Part shown: in pieces, positions 1 to 7,288 of the stretch | Position numbering within the stretch: the stretch's first letter is position 1 | Layout of the letters: each line of letters begins with the position of its first letter | DNA from: an uncultured Bacteroidota bacterium | GTDB taxonomy: Bacteria > Bacteroidota > Bacteroidia > Bacteroidales > VadinHA17 | Assembly: GCA_903844815.1 (NCBI GenBank) | Contig: CAIMVD010000156.1 | Coordinates: 1 to 64,000, forward strand | Direction of reading: 5' to 3' | DNA: 64,000 nt | The notes under the pieces: generated by a model | Seen by the model: only the letters and a program-made list of their open reading frames with translations | Database searches by the model: none | Told to the model about the DNA's origin: nothing | Translations under genes and position numbers: made by a program

Positions 1-97
1 CCACTCCCAGGGCAAATCAAGCAGTAAGAAAACTATGCTCCTTTTTAAACCAAACAGAAACCTGCTTCCCTTTTACAGATTTAAGATTGATTTATGA

Positions 98-379
98 AAC
101 AGTCGCGGTTTAGTTTGCGGCAGTCTCGGATGTCTGATATTAGCAATTCATCTGGCAAACAGGCGCAACAACCTGAATTTTCCCTATACGGTATATAAGA
201 TTTTCGTCGAATGTGAACTTTCCGAAATCAGCTTTATGGAAAATACTGAAACTCTGGAAGCTGTCTTTTATGGACCGGATAAACTTCCCTCCCTTTCATC
301 AAACCGGAACACGGCCGAACAGATTAAAATGTGTTTTGAGGCTAAGGAGCAGAAGCATTTTGAGGCGATCTTTGACTAA
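98..379 (+). pseudogene. Nudix hydrolase remnant (C-terminal part)
   Basis: Frame 2 is open from just after a TGA at 95-97 to a TAA at 377-379. It encodes NLNFPYTVYKIFVECEL, ETLEAVFYGPDKLPSLS and TAEQIKMCFE, which resemble the C-terminal third of Nudix hydrolases of the type with an N-terminal extension. No Nudix box lies upstream in any frame and residues before about position 130 look degenerate, so I read it as a decayed or truncated gene. The first annotated-looking start in this stretch (GTG at 213) belongs to a different frame and is a shadow. Family assignment is by eye from a short segment. Confidence 0.4.
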
Positions 380-499
380 TATGAAAGTGACAAAATAATC
401 ACTTAATATCAGTCGGCCTTAAGTGTGCCCCGGGTATAATTAAAGCACTCAATAAATTATTTGGGTAAAACGAGATCCCCTATTTAGCAATCAGATAAA
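380..499. other. Intergenic, no recognised signal
   Basis: I see no gene, hairpin or promoter element here. It separates the Nudix remnant from a minus-strand hypothetical gene. Confidence 0.4.
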
Positions 500-841
500 T
501 TACCATTTCCCTTGCTCAAAGTAATTAATCAATTCGTCATCTATTACGGAAACTGCTGGTTCTTCTTCATCTTCTGAATTTTCATCACTCCATTTCTCAA
601 TAAGCATGTTCAGCAATTTCACTCCGTCGTGATCTTCATTAACTTGATAAACAGCAGATATAATTCCTTCTTCATCAAGTTGTAAACCAACAGAATGACC
701 ATTAATATTCAGCATTTTATGCCGAAATTTGTATTTTGAATCTTTAATTTCAATATGAAAATATGTTCTTTCACCTTTTACAGTAGCTTCCAGTAAATCA
801 TTTATAGAAGGCGCATTCCCAAACACAAAATAGGTTGCCAT
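500..841 (-). CDS. Small acidic hypothetical protein (113 aa)
   Basis: Complete ORF with an ATG start and TAA stop. The product begins MATYFVFGNAP, is probably cytosolic (no signal peptide or membrane segment) and is strongly acidic near its C-terminus (ENSEDEEE, residues about 88-95). I do not recognise the family. The mixed alpha/beta character and low-complexity-free N-terminus make a real gene likely. No clear promoter is visible; a possible 41-aa membrane peptide lies just upstream on the same strand. Confidence 0.55.
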   Translation of the reverse strand: MATYFVFGNAPSINDLLEATVKGERTYFHIEIKDSKYKFRHKMLNINGHSVGLQLDEEGIISAVYQVNEDHDGVKLLNMLIEKWSDENSEDEEEPAVSVIDDELINYFEQGKW

Positions 842-878
842 TTTTTATCGTATTAGATTATATTTAATATTTCTCATG

Positions 879-1004
879 TTAAAAAAGGATCCGGCCACAA
901 ATAAATAATAATCCCAGCATATAAATAAATGCAAGAATCTCTAAAAAGATATCTTCAATCTTCGTTCCTGATTCTCCTCCTTTTCCTATAGTCTCTTTTT
1001 CCAT
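879..1004 (-). CDS. Putative 41-aa single-pass membrane peptide
   Basis: Short ORF read directly from the minus strand: ATG at 1004, TAA at 879-881. A charged Gly/Lys/Glu-rich N-terminus (MEKETIGKGGESG) is followed by KIEDIFLEILAF and a hydrophobic stretch ending in LLFICGRILF, about 20 residues long and fit for one membrane span. It ends 38 bases before the ATG of the downstream acidic protein gene. Family unknown. Short length and lack of a clear promoter or Shine-Dalgarno leave real doubt, though such sites are usually weak in Bacteroidota. Confidence 0.35.
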   Translation of the reverse strand: MEKETIGKGGESGTKIEDIFLEILAFIYMLGLLFICGRILF

Positions 1005-1092
1005 ATTGAACTTTGTTTCTCATGTAAAGATGATCAGGCATTGTTACAAAGCTGAGTCAGTGTAATTAAAATTGTATTAAATAATTCTAAAT

Positions 1093-2913
1093 TTACCCGA
1101 TGAGTGCCGGTGTTGTTTTGTAACGATCAATAATCTGGCTTTCATCAAGGTTTTTACTTAAATTTTCCAACAGTCTTACCGGAATGTCACTTATTTTCAC
1201 AATTATCAAGGCATCAAGGCAGTTTTTAAAATCCTGATCCACATTAAACCCGATAACTTTCCCATTCATTTGAAGATACTTCTTGAGCAGTACCGGAACG
1301 GAATGCAATTTCTCTATATCGTTGATATACAAATCTATTGCCTGTAAACTATTTTCAATTCCCGATATAATAATATTATTAGACAGGTACATCTTTGCGG
1401 GAATTTTGAACTTTTTTCTAGGTCTGCACAAGGCAGAAAATGTACTGTCAAAGTGATTTCTTTCAATATATTGTACTATTATACTTTTTGATTTGGATGA
1501 ATAATCATCGCTGATGCTCACCGGACCTATTAAGTATTGGTAAGAGGGGAATTTGTTCAGAAGAATGAAAATACCTTTCCACAGAAGCGCTAATGATAAA
1601 GGCAGGCGTTGATATTCCTTAACTATAAATGATCTCCCAAGTTCAAGTGATTCCCTCAGAACAGGATCCAGGTCTTTCTTTATTTTAAATAAAGTACTGA
1701 TATAGAATCCCTTTCCTCCGAAATTGTCCAAAATATCACTCCCTTTGCCAATTCGGTATGAACCAGCTAATTGTTGTTTATTGTTATCCCAAAGTAAAAG
1801 ATGATTGTAATGCAGATCAAATTTGTCAATATCCAGGCTTTTATTTGTGCCCTCACCAATTTCCCTGAAAGTAATCTCCCTTAACCGCCCAATCTCATTT
1901 ATTAAATTAGGGATATCTTGAAATGTGACACAAAAAACGGAAAAGCCTCCTTGCGAAAAAAGTATTTTATCCTTGCTTAACTTTTTTATATCACTCTTTA
2001 AAAGGGAGATCTCGACCCGATCTATTATTTCTTCAGGAGGATAGATTTTAGTATAAGGTTTTGATTTGAAGATTTTCTCAATTATTGTTCCATCCGAAGG
2101 TGTGTAAGTCTTGGCTCGTAAATAATGAGTCAAACTTGAAACTGATGTGAATTTTTTTATAATTTTTGGAGATATGGGCTTTCTGATTTCAATCTTTAAT
2201 TTTTTATGACTTTTATTCAGAATTTCTGAAGGAAGCTTTGCAGTTCTCAGCAAGGGATGAATACCACCCAAAAAATGGAAGGCGGAACTATTATAACCTT
2301 TAAGGTAAACCGGTATGACAGGGACACCTGCTTTTTGAATAAATTTTATTGATGACTTTTGCCACTGCCTGTCGGTGATTTTAAAATCCCTCAACCTAAA
2401 AGAAGACACTTCTCCCGCCGGAAAGATACCAAGACATTTACCTTCACTTAAATGTTCAAAAGACTGCTTCAATCCTGTATAAGACGACTTTGCTGATTTG
2501 AATCTTTCAAATGGATTTACCGGTATAATATACTCCTCTATTGGTTTAATCTGATGAAGCAGAAAACTGCCCTGAAACTTGAAGTCAGGTCTTATTTCAC
2601 AAATCAGCTTTAATAATACCATGCCTTCTACGCCTCCCCAGGGATGGTTTGCAACAATTATAAACGGACCTGATTTTGGAATTAATCTATCGAAGTCTTC
2701 ATCCGTACTATATTTAATTTTTAATCTTTTAAGTACCGAATCAATAAAGTCAAGGCCGTTGATTGAAGTTATTTCACTGTAAATCCGGTTAATATTGTTT
2801 ATTTTCGGAATTCGTTTTACAGGAGGAATTAACCATTTTTCTGCTTCCTTATTAATTTTTAATATCTTGATGAGATCTGAATCATCTATTAAACTCTTTG
2901 GCTGTTGTGTCAT
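1093..2913 (-). CDS. olsF: Bifunctional acyltransferase, OlsF-type amino-acid lipid synthase
   Basis: 606 aa fusion. The N-terminal half is a PlsC/lysophospholipid acyltransferase domain: the catalytic block NHPWGGVEG has His90 and an acidic residue at 96 (Glu where relatives often have Asp), and FPAGEVS at about 164-170 is the second acyltransferase motif. The C-terminal half (about 310-560) is a GNAT domain like the N-acyltransferases that load 3-hydroxyacyl-ACP onto an amino acid. In OlsF proteins the GNAT half makes the lyso-lipid and the PlsC half adds the second acyl chain; in Bacteroides the same two steps (GlsB, GlsA) make glycine lipids. Which head group is used here (ornithine, glycine or other) cannot be told. 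It probably acts at the inner membrane. Monocistronic as far as visible; ATG start. Confidence 0.7.
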   Translation of the reverse strand: MTQQPKSLIDDSDLIKILKINKEAEKWLIPPVKRIPKINNINRIYSEITSINGLDFIDSVLKRLKIKYSTDEDFDRLIPKSGPFIIVANHPWGGVEGMVLLKLICEIRPDFKFQGSFLLHQIKPIEEYIIPVNPFERFKSAKSSYTGLKQSFEHLSEGKCLGIFPAGEVSSFRLRDFKITDRQWQKSSIKFIQKAGVPVIPVYLKGYNSSAFHFLGGIHPLLRTAKLPSEILNKSHKKLKIEIRKPISPKIIKKFTSVSSLTHYLRAKTYTPSDGTIIEKIFKSKPYTKIYPPEEIIDRVEISLLKSDIKKLSKDKILFSQGGFSVFCVTFQDIPNLINEIGRLREITFREIGEGTNKSLDIDKFDLHYNHLLLWDNNKQQLAGSYRIGKGSDILDNFGGKGFYISTLFKIKKDLDPVLRESLELGRSFIVKEYQRLPLSLALLWKGIFILLNKFPSYQYLIGPVSISDDYSSKSKSIIVQYIERNHFDSTFSALCRPRKKFKIPAKMYLSNNIIISGIENSLQAIDLYINDIEKLHSVPVLLKKYLQMNGKVIGFNVDQDFKNCLDALIIVKISDIPVRLLENLSKNLDESQIIDRYKTTPALIG

Positions 2914-3010
2914 ACCTGCTATTGCGTAATTAAAGTTTTTAGTAATATCCCTATTTAAAACAGGATAAGAGACTGGCCTTTTACTTTTCCAATTCTGTCA
3001 AATGGTAATT

Positions 3011-3622
3011 TCAATTTAAAGAAACCAGTATTACAATAGCGATACAAATAAGTCCGATGGTTGTAAAGCTCATTAATTTATGCTTTATTTTTTCAAAAGC
3101 AGTATGACCCAGTTTTGCTGCTATAAATGTCACACCATAAAATTTAACTGACTGGGTTAATATGGTTACAAATAGAAAATTGATAAAATTGATTTTGAAT
3201 ATTCCTGACGTAATAGCTACCAATCCATACGGTATCGGAGCAACAGATGTTGAAAGCAGTACCCACAAATTCATCTCAGAAAACTGATTCTGTATTCTTA
3301 GGTAGGCGTTTTCCGAGAATCCCGGGATCCATTTTAAAAGGATTCTAAAAAATACAGAAGCCTCACTGGTAGAGCTTAGTGTTGTGAGCCAGCCTAAAAA
3401 GTATCCGGCTAAACCGCCGGTAACCGCACCGATAAAACAAACTGTTAAGTATTTTACAGTACGTGCCGGATAAGTAAAAATCACTAAAAGTAAAAATGCC
3501 TGTGCCGGAAGGGGTAGCAGGGATGCATCGGAAAAGTTTATAATAAACAACATTCCTGTAATCCACTTTGTGTTTTCCAATTCAAGGCTTAACCCCATCA
3601 ACCTTTTCCTAATTCTACCCAT
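3011..3622 (-). CDS. VTT-domain (DedA/YqaA-like) inner-membrane protein
   Basis: About 203 aa from an ATG at 3622; a TTG at 3661 could extend it by 13 residues but is less likely. Several hydrophobic segments are visible, with the re-entrant motif region FSDASLLPLPAQAFLLL near the N-terminus and GAVTGGLAGYFLGW in the first third, typical of VTT/SNARE-associated proteins of the YqaA type. VTT proteins are implicated in lipid scrambling or undecaprenyl phosphate recycling; the substrate here is unknown. It follows the acyltransferase gene upstream of it on the same strand, 98 bases apart, so co-expression is possible. Confidence 0.65.
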   Translation of the reverse strand: MGRIRKRLMGLSLELENTKWITGMLFIINFSDASLLPLPAQAFLLLVIFTYPARTVKYLTVCFIGAVTGGLAGYFLGWLTTLSSTSEASVFFRILLKWIPGFSENAYLRIQNQFSEMNLWVLLSTSVAPIPYGLVAITSGIFKINFINFLFVTILTQSVKFYGVTFIAAKLGHTAFEKIKHKLMSFTTIGLICIAIVILVSLN

Positions 3623-3957
3623 TACTGTATCGTAAATTTCTAAGGCATAACAATTATGCAAAGATCATTTCACGAGTGATAAAATCTGTTTAAATCCTGT
3701 TAAATAGTTATTAATTAATTGATACATATCAATTAGAAGGGTTTTTACCAATAAATGGCATCAAAATCACAAGCGGATCATGGAATAATCGGGCAATGAA
3801 AGAAAATCTATGCCTTAAATCATGTTAAGTTAAAGTTAATAAATGCTTACGAATTGATTAATAATATATTAATTATCATATTGTTAAGTATAAGCAGAAG
3901 TATTAACCGCGAACCTTGCTAATAAAGAGAGAAGAGTTTAATACTTTTTTATTAAAT
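3623..3957. other. AT-rich intergenic region with two dyads
   Basis: No gene is visible. It holds two AT-rich inverted repeats: AATTGATA-CA-TATCAATT (arms extended to 9 bp, 3716-3735) and ATTAATA-ATA-TATTAAT (3857-3873). They could be operator sites for the divergent VTT gene or for the broken DedA gene. No TAnnTTTG element is obvious. Confidence 0.4.
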
Positions 3958-4134
3958 ATGCCTGATGAAATTGCATATTATGTAACAAATTACGGGTACC
4001 TGGCTGTTTCCATTCTGGTTTTTCTCCAGGAGTCAGGGATACCAAATCCAATACCAAATGAGATTCTACTAATATTCTCAGGTTATATGTGCTATTCGGG
4101 GCGTTGGACAGTTGATAGGAAGAAAGGGGGTTGA
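3958..4134 (+). pseudogene. Truncated DedA-family membrane protein
   Basis: The ORF from ATG 3958 begins MPDEIAYYVTNYGYLAVSIL and continues FLQESGIPNPIPNEILLIFSGYM, the characteristic first re-entrant region of DedA/VTT proteins. DedA proteins usually run to about 200 aa, but homology stops after about 48 residues (CYSG) and the frame closes after RWTVDRKKGG. The rest of the gene has been lost, apparently by a deletion near 4100 that joined it to unrelated sequence. It was probably once a relative of the neighbouring VTT protein. Confidence 0.55.
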
Positions 4135-4315
4135 GGATTTTATCAATATTTCCGAAAATGATGGATTAAGGATTTCAGAAGAATTGTTGAACCAGTTTGA
4201 TAAGGAAGCAATAAGGAAGAAAATGATGACTTTATATGCCGATCTGATTAAGAATTCGCAGCCTGCCCTAAGTCCAACTCTGTTCCCAAAAGAAATTTCC
4301 TGGGAAGTATCCTAA
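4112..4315 (+). pseudogene. Unrecognised gene fragment joined to the DedA remnant
   Basis: A second frame overlaps the end of the DedA remnant and runs about 67 codons (IGRKGVEDFINISENDG..., ending in ISWEVS). It has protein-like composition but no start or family I recognise. It looks like the 3' end of another gene fused to the DedA remnant by a deletion with breakpoint near 4100. It could also be a real small ORF; there is no promoter evidence. Confidence 0.3.
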
Positions 4316-4336
4316 ATTTACTCTGGTCTTCCGACC

Positions 4337-5458
4337 TTACCCCTTCAATCCCCTGAGATAACAGTCGGGAAAACAAATTTCCTTTGCCACTTCCGGATCG
4401 ACCATTTTTTTACACTCATCTGGATTACAGCATGTTACGCAGTTTCGCTTTATCGCTATAAACGATTTTAGCTGTACATCTGTTGACAAAAAACCACTTT
4501 TGACCGGTTCTTTTTTCATTAATCCTGTGGTTAGGTATTTCTTATTATCATCGGGAAAAACCGTTACGATATTTGCGTCCGGACCCAGTTCTTCAAGTTT
4601 TTTCAGAGCGCCAAGAAAATTTGCACCTGATGATATTCCTACCGCAATTCCAAGCTCACCTGCGAGTTTCTGTGCCATGATTATGGAATCTCCGTCGTCG
4701 GTATTCACTATCTCATCAAGTTCATCCAACTTAATTATGGCAGGAATAAATTCATCAGAGATCCCCTGTATGCGATGAGTCCCTACCTTGTACCCGGTCG
4801 ACATCGTTGGTGAATTGGAAGGTTCAAGCGGATAAAGCTTTACCTGGGGATTCATCTCTTTCAGAAACCGACCTGTTCCCATAATTGTTCCTCCCGTACC
4901 AACTCCGGCAATAAAGGCATCTACTTTTTTGCCAGACATTCTCATCTGCCACCATATCTCGGGTCCTGTTGTTGTATAATGAGCCATTGCGTTGTCACCA
5001 TTTTCAAACTGGCTTGGGAGAAAAGTCTCTTTGCCACCTGCCGCCATCTCAATAGTCCTTTCAATACTCCCCACGAATCCTCCCTCCTCTTTGCTTACAA
5101 GAACAACATCGGCTCCAAGGCTACGGATGATATTTCTACGTTCCTCGCTCATCCAGTCGGGCATGAAAATAGTCACTGGATGGCCAAGCGCACGGCATAC
5201 AGCAGAAATTGAAATTCCAGTGTTCCCGCTTGTTGCTTCAATTACCCTGTAACCACTTTTCAGAAGTCCTTTTCCATAAGCCTCCTTAATTATATAATAA
5301 GCCATCCTGTCCTTTATGCTACCTGTCAGGTTGAGATTTTCGGCCTTCGCATAAATTTTATATGTCCTTCCTTTATAAAGAAGTTCAATCTCATAAAGAG
5401 GCGTATTCCCGATAAGGCTTGAAATACCGTTAATACTTCTGCTGATTGAGTTCTCCAT
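4337..5458 (-). CDS. Cysteine synthase-like PLP enzyme with Cys-rich C-terminal tail
   Basis: About 373 aa. The body (to about residue 310) is a beta-family PLP enzyme of the O-acetylserine sulfhydrylase type: LIGNTPL, NLTGSIKDRMA with the PLP lysine, EATSGNTGIS for substrate binding, and GVGTGGTIMGTGRFLKE for phosphate binding. It is about 60 residues longer than typical CysK/CysM; the extra tail contains RNCVTCCNPDECKKM and ICFPDCY, a Cys-rich and possibly metal-binding module. ATG 5458 is favoured; a TTG at 5473 would give a 4-base overlap with the selD stop. It sits directly downstream of selD and yedF, so a role in selenide as well as sulfide assimilation is plausible (inference). A cystathionine beta-synthase-like activity cannot be excluded. 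Confidence 0.7.
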   Translation of the reverse strand: MENSISRSINGISSLIGNTPLYEIELLYKGRTYKIYAKAENLNLTGSIKDRMAYYIIKEAYGKGLLKSGYRVIEATSGNTGISISAVCRALGHPVTIFMPDWMSEERRNIIRSLGADVVLVSKEEGGFVGSIERTIEMAAGGKETFLPSQFENGDNAMAHYTTTGPEIWWQMRMSGKKVDAFIAGVGTGGTIMGTGRFLKEMNPQVKLYPLEPSNSPTMSTGYKVGTHRIQGISDEFIPAIIKLDELDEIVNTDDGDSIIMAQKLAGELGIAVGISSGANFLGALKKLEELGPDANIVTVFPDDNKKYLTTGLMKKEPVKSGFLSTDVQLKSFIAIKRNCVTCCNPDECKKMVDPEVAKEICFPDCYLRGLKG

Positions 5459-5469
5459 ATCTCTTAAAA

Positions 5470-6510
5470 TCAATTTGATAAATTCAGATGTTTCTCTTCT
5501 TTTACTATCACTTTCCCTATTATGGAGGCCGTTGTTAATCCTTCAGATATTAGTTTGGCAAGAAGTTCCTGAGCTTTGTCTTCCTTAATACAAATCAGAA
5601 GTCCTCCTGAAGTCTGTGCATCGAAAGCTGCCATTTTCAGGCTGGGATCGAGATCCTGAGCAAAGGTTGTATCCTTTTCGGCATAGTCGAGGTTACGGAA
5701 AGAGGCCCCCGGAATACAACCATCATCAATAAGGCTATAGGTTTTCCCGATGAGCGGCACTGATTTCAGATTAAGGGTAATTGTAACCTTGCTGGCCTTA
5801 GCCATCTTAAGACAGTGGCCCGCAAGTCCGAAACCGGTGATATCGGTGGCCCCCTTTACGTTGAACTTCTTCATGACCTCTGCCCCGCTTTTATTCAGGA
5901 GTTTCATAAGCCGTTTGGCCTCGGTAATGTCTTCCTCATCGGCCATCCCCATCCTTTGGGCTGCCATAATTACACCGGTACCCACAGGCTTTGTAAGAAT
6001 CAGCAGATCGCCCGGTTTTGCACCTGCATTAGTTATTACTTTCTGAGGATGAACATATCCTACAACTGCCAGTCCGTATTTCGGCGGAGTATCATCAATT
6101 GTATGGCCTCCTATTATTCTGGTTCCTGCCTCGGTAGCCTTGTCGAAACCTCCCCTGAGAATTTCGGCATAAGCTTCCATTGGAAGTGTGGATGCCGGGA
6201 ACATCATTATATTAAGAGCCAGCACGGGGCTTCCACCCATTGCATAAACATCGCTTATCGAGTTTGCTGCGGCAATCTGACCGAATTCATAGGGATCGCT
6301 GCAAACAGGAGGAAAAAAGTCTGTAGTGAAAACCAGTGCGAGGTCATCATTGACCCTGTAAACACCTGCGTCATCATGAGTATCGATATCAACAAGGATA
6401 TTGGGATCATGAGGAAGGGGAAGAAAACTCAAAATTTCTTCAAGCTGTTTAGGCGAAATTTTTGCCGAGCATCCGCCTTGTTCAACCATCTTCAGAAGAT
6501 CGGTCTGCAT
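5470..6510 (-). CDS. selD: Selenide, water dikinase (selenophosphate synthetase)
   Basis: 346 aa, full family length. It makes selenophosphate from selenide and ATP. The glycine-rich N-terminus contains GGCSAKISP, with Cys14 and Lys17 matching the catalytic Cys and Lys of SelD; the second Cys of the E. coli CGC motif is Ala. The AIR-synthase-like metal-binding stretch DIDTHDDAGVY and TTDFFPPVCSDPYEFG follow, then AAANSISDVYAMGG. The catalytic position is Cys, with no in-frame TGA, so this SelD is not itself a selenoprotein. It is 8 bases downstream of yedF and closely followed by the cysteine-synthase-like gene, forming one operon. No selA, selB or tRNA-Sec lies in the window. Confidence 0.93.
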   Translation of the reverse strand: MQTDLLKMVEQGGCSAKISPKQLEEILSFLPLPHDPNILVDIDTHDDAGVYRVNDDLALVFTTDFFPPVCSDPYEFGQIAAANSISDVYAMGGSPVLALNIMMFPASTLPMEAYAEILRGGFDKATEAGTRIIGGHTIDDTPPKYGLAVVGYVHPQKVITNAGAKPGDLLILTKPVGTGVIMAAQRMGMADEEDITEAKRLMKLLNKSGAEVMKKFNVKGATDITGFGLAGHCLKMAKASKVTITLNLKSVPLIGKTYSLIDDGCIPGASFRNLDYAEKDTTFAQDLDPSLKMAAFDAQTSGGLLICIKEDKAQELLAKLISEGLTTASIIGKVIVKEEKHLNLSN

Positions 6511-6518
6511 CAGGTTTT

Positions 6519-7133
6519 TCAGGGTTTAATTATATGACCAGCTGAAGCCATTGCCTGGGCAATGACAAACATATTGCTGATAAATCCTACTCTGACTTTA
6601 TCAGCCAGGTTATAGAAATTTACACAGGTGGCACAAAGATGGATCTCTACTCCCATTTTCTGAAGATCATCGAGTTGATCAATGACTTTCGAATCAGTAG
6701 TGGCCAGCATAACTCCCTTATTATAAAAAAGTATTTTGGAGGGCAGTGTATCCAGATCCTTGAGTGCCTTTATGAAATTAGTAATTAGTAAATGACCTAG
6801 TTCCGGGTCGCCATCACCCATTTTATCGGATGATACGGCAACAATAAAATCACCCTTCTCAAAATGTGTCACGGCTGTTTCACAGTATTCTTCTGCAGGT
6901 TTGTCGGGAGAAGTAAGAGACGTTCTGGTAATAGTCATTTTCCATACCCCTTCTTCCTCAACCGAACTGAAGATAGCCTTATTATCCCTCATGAACCGGG
7001 TTAAATTGTCAAAAGACGTTCGGTTATCGGTCAGAACAACAAACGAATCCCCTTCTGCGGTCTCTTTAAGCGCGCGCTTGGCAGCTATCAGCGGAGCCGG
7101 ACAGAGCTGCCCTTTAGTATCGACTATTCTCAT
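6519..7133 (-). CDS. yedF: YedF-like selenium metabolism protein (TusA + DsrE-like domains)
   Basis: 204 aa. Residues 1-70 are a TusA/SirA sulfur-carrier domain with the signature LCPAPL (Cys11). The C-terminal part (about 90-204) is DsrE/F-like, with HLCATCVNFYNL near the end supplying two Cys. This two-domain layout is that of the selenium metabolism protein YedF, which tends to accompany selD in selenium-using genomes and probably carries persulfide or selenide. It is the first gene of the yedF-selD-cysK-like operon; a -7 element lies 24 bases upstream. Confidence 0.85.
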   Translation of the reverse strand: MRIVDTKGQLCPAPLIAAKRALKETAEGDSFVVLTDNRTSFDNLTRFMRDNKAIFSSVEEEGVWKMTITRTSLTSPDKPAEEYCETAVTHFEKGDFIVAVSSDKMGDGDPELGHLLITNFIKALKDLDTLPSKILFYNKGVMLATTDSKVIDQLDDLQKMGVEIHLCATCVNFYNLADKVRVGFISNMFVIAQAMASAGHIIKP

Positions 7134-7156
7134 ATTAATTACTGAATTTTGAATCT

Positions 7157-7164
7157 CAAAAGTA
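7157..7164 (-). promoter_or_regulatory. -7 element (TACTTTTG) for yedF-selD operon
   Basis: Plus-strand CAAAAGTA is TACTTTTG on the minus strand, matching the Bacteroidota -7 consensus TAnnTTTG. It lies 24 bases upstream of the yedF ATG. I do not see a convincing -33 TTG at the right spacing. Confidence 0.45.
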
Positions 7165-7259
7165 CAAAAGAAAAATGTGATTTTCTACCAGATCCAGATA
7201 TCGTGATAACTGCCCAACCTTTCCCTATGCAAACTCAGCTTTTTTCCCGGTGTTTTTGA

Positions 7260-7267
7260 TATCTTTG
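7260..7267 (+). promoter_or_regulatory. -7 element (TATCTTTG) for alpha/beta hydrolase gene
   Basis: Exact TAnnTTTG match 21 bases before the ATG at 7289. A transcription start just downstream would exclude the longer ORF beginning at 7250 and so supports the ATG at 7289. Confidence 0.5.
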
Positions 7268-7288
7268 GCAGACTCTAACCGCTTTAAC

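Noticed and set aside
213-398. 61-codon plus-strand ORF
   Set aside because: The Nudix-like protein is in a different frame over the same bases.
5815-6537. Long plus-strand frame of 240 codons
   Set aside because: It lies antisense to selD, whose motifs are clear, and its own translation has no recognisable domain.
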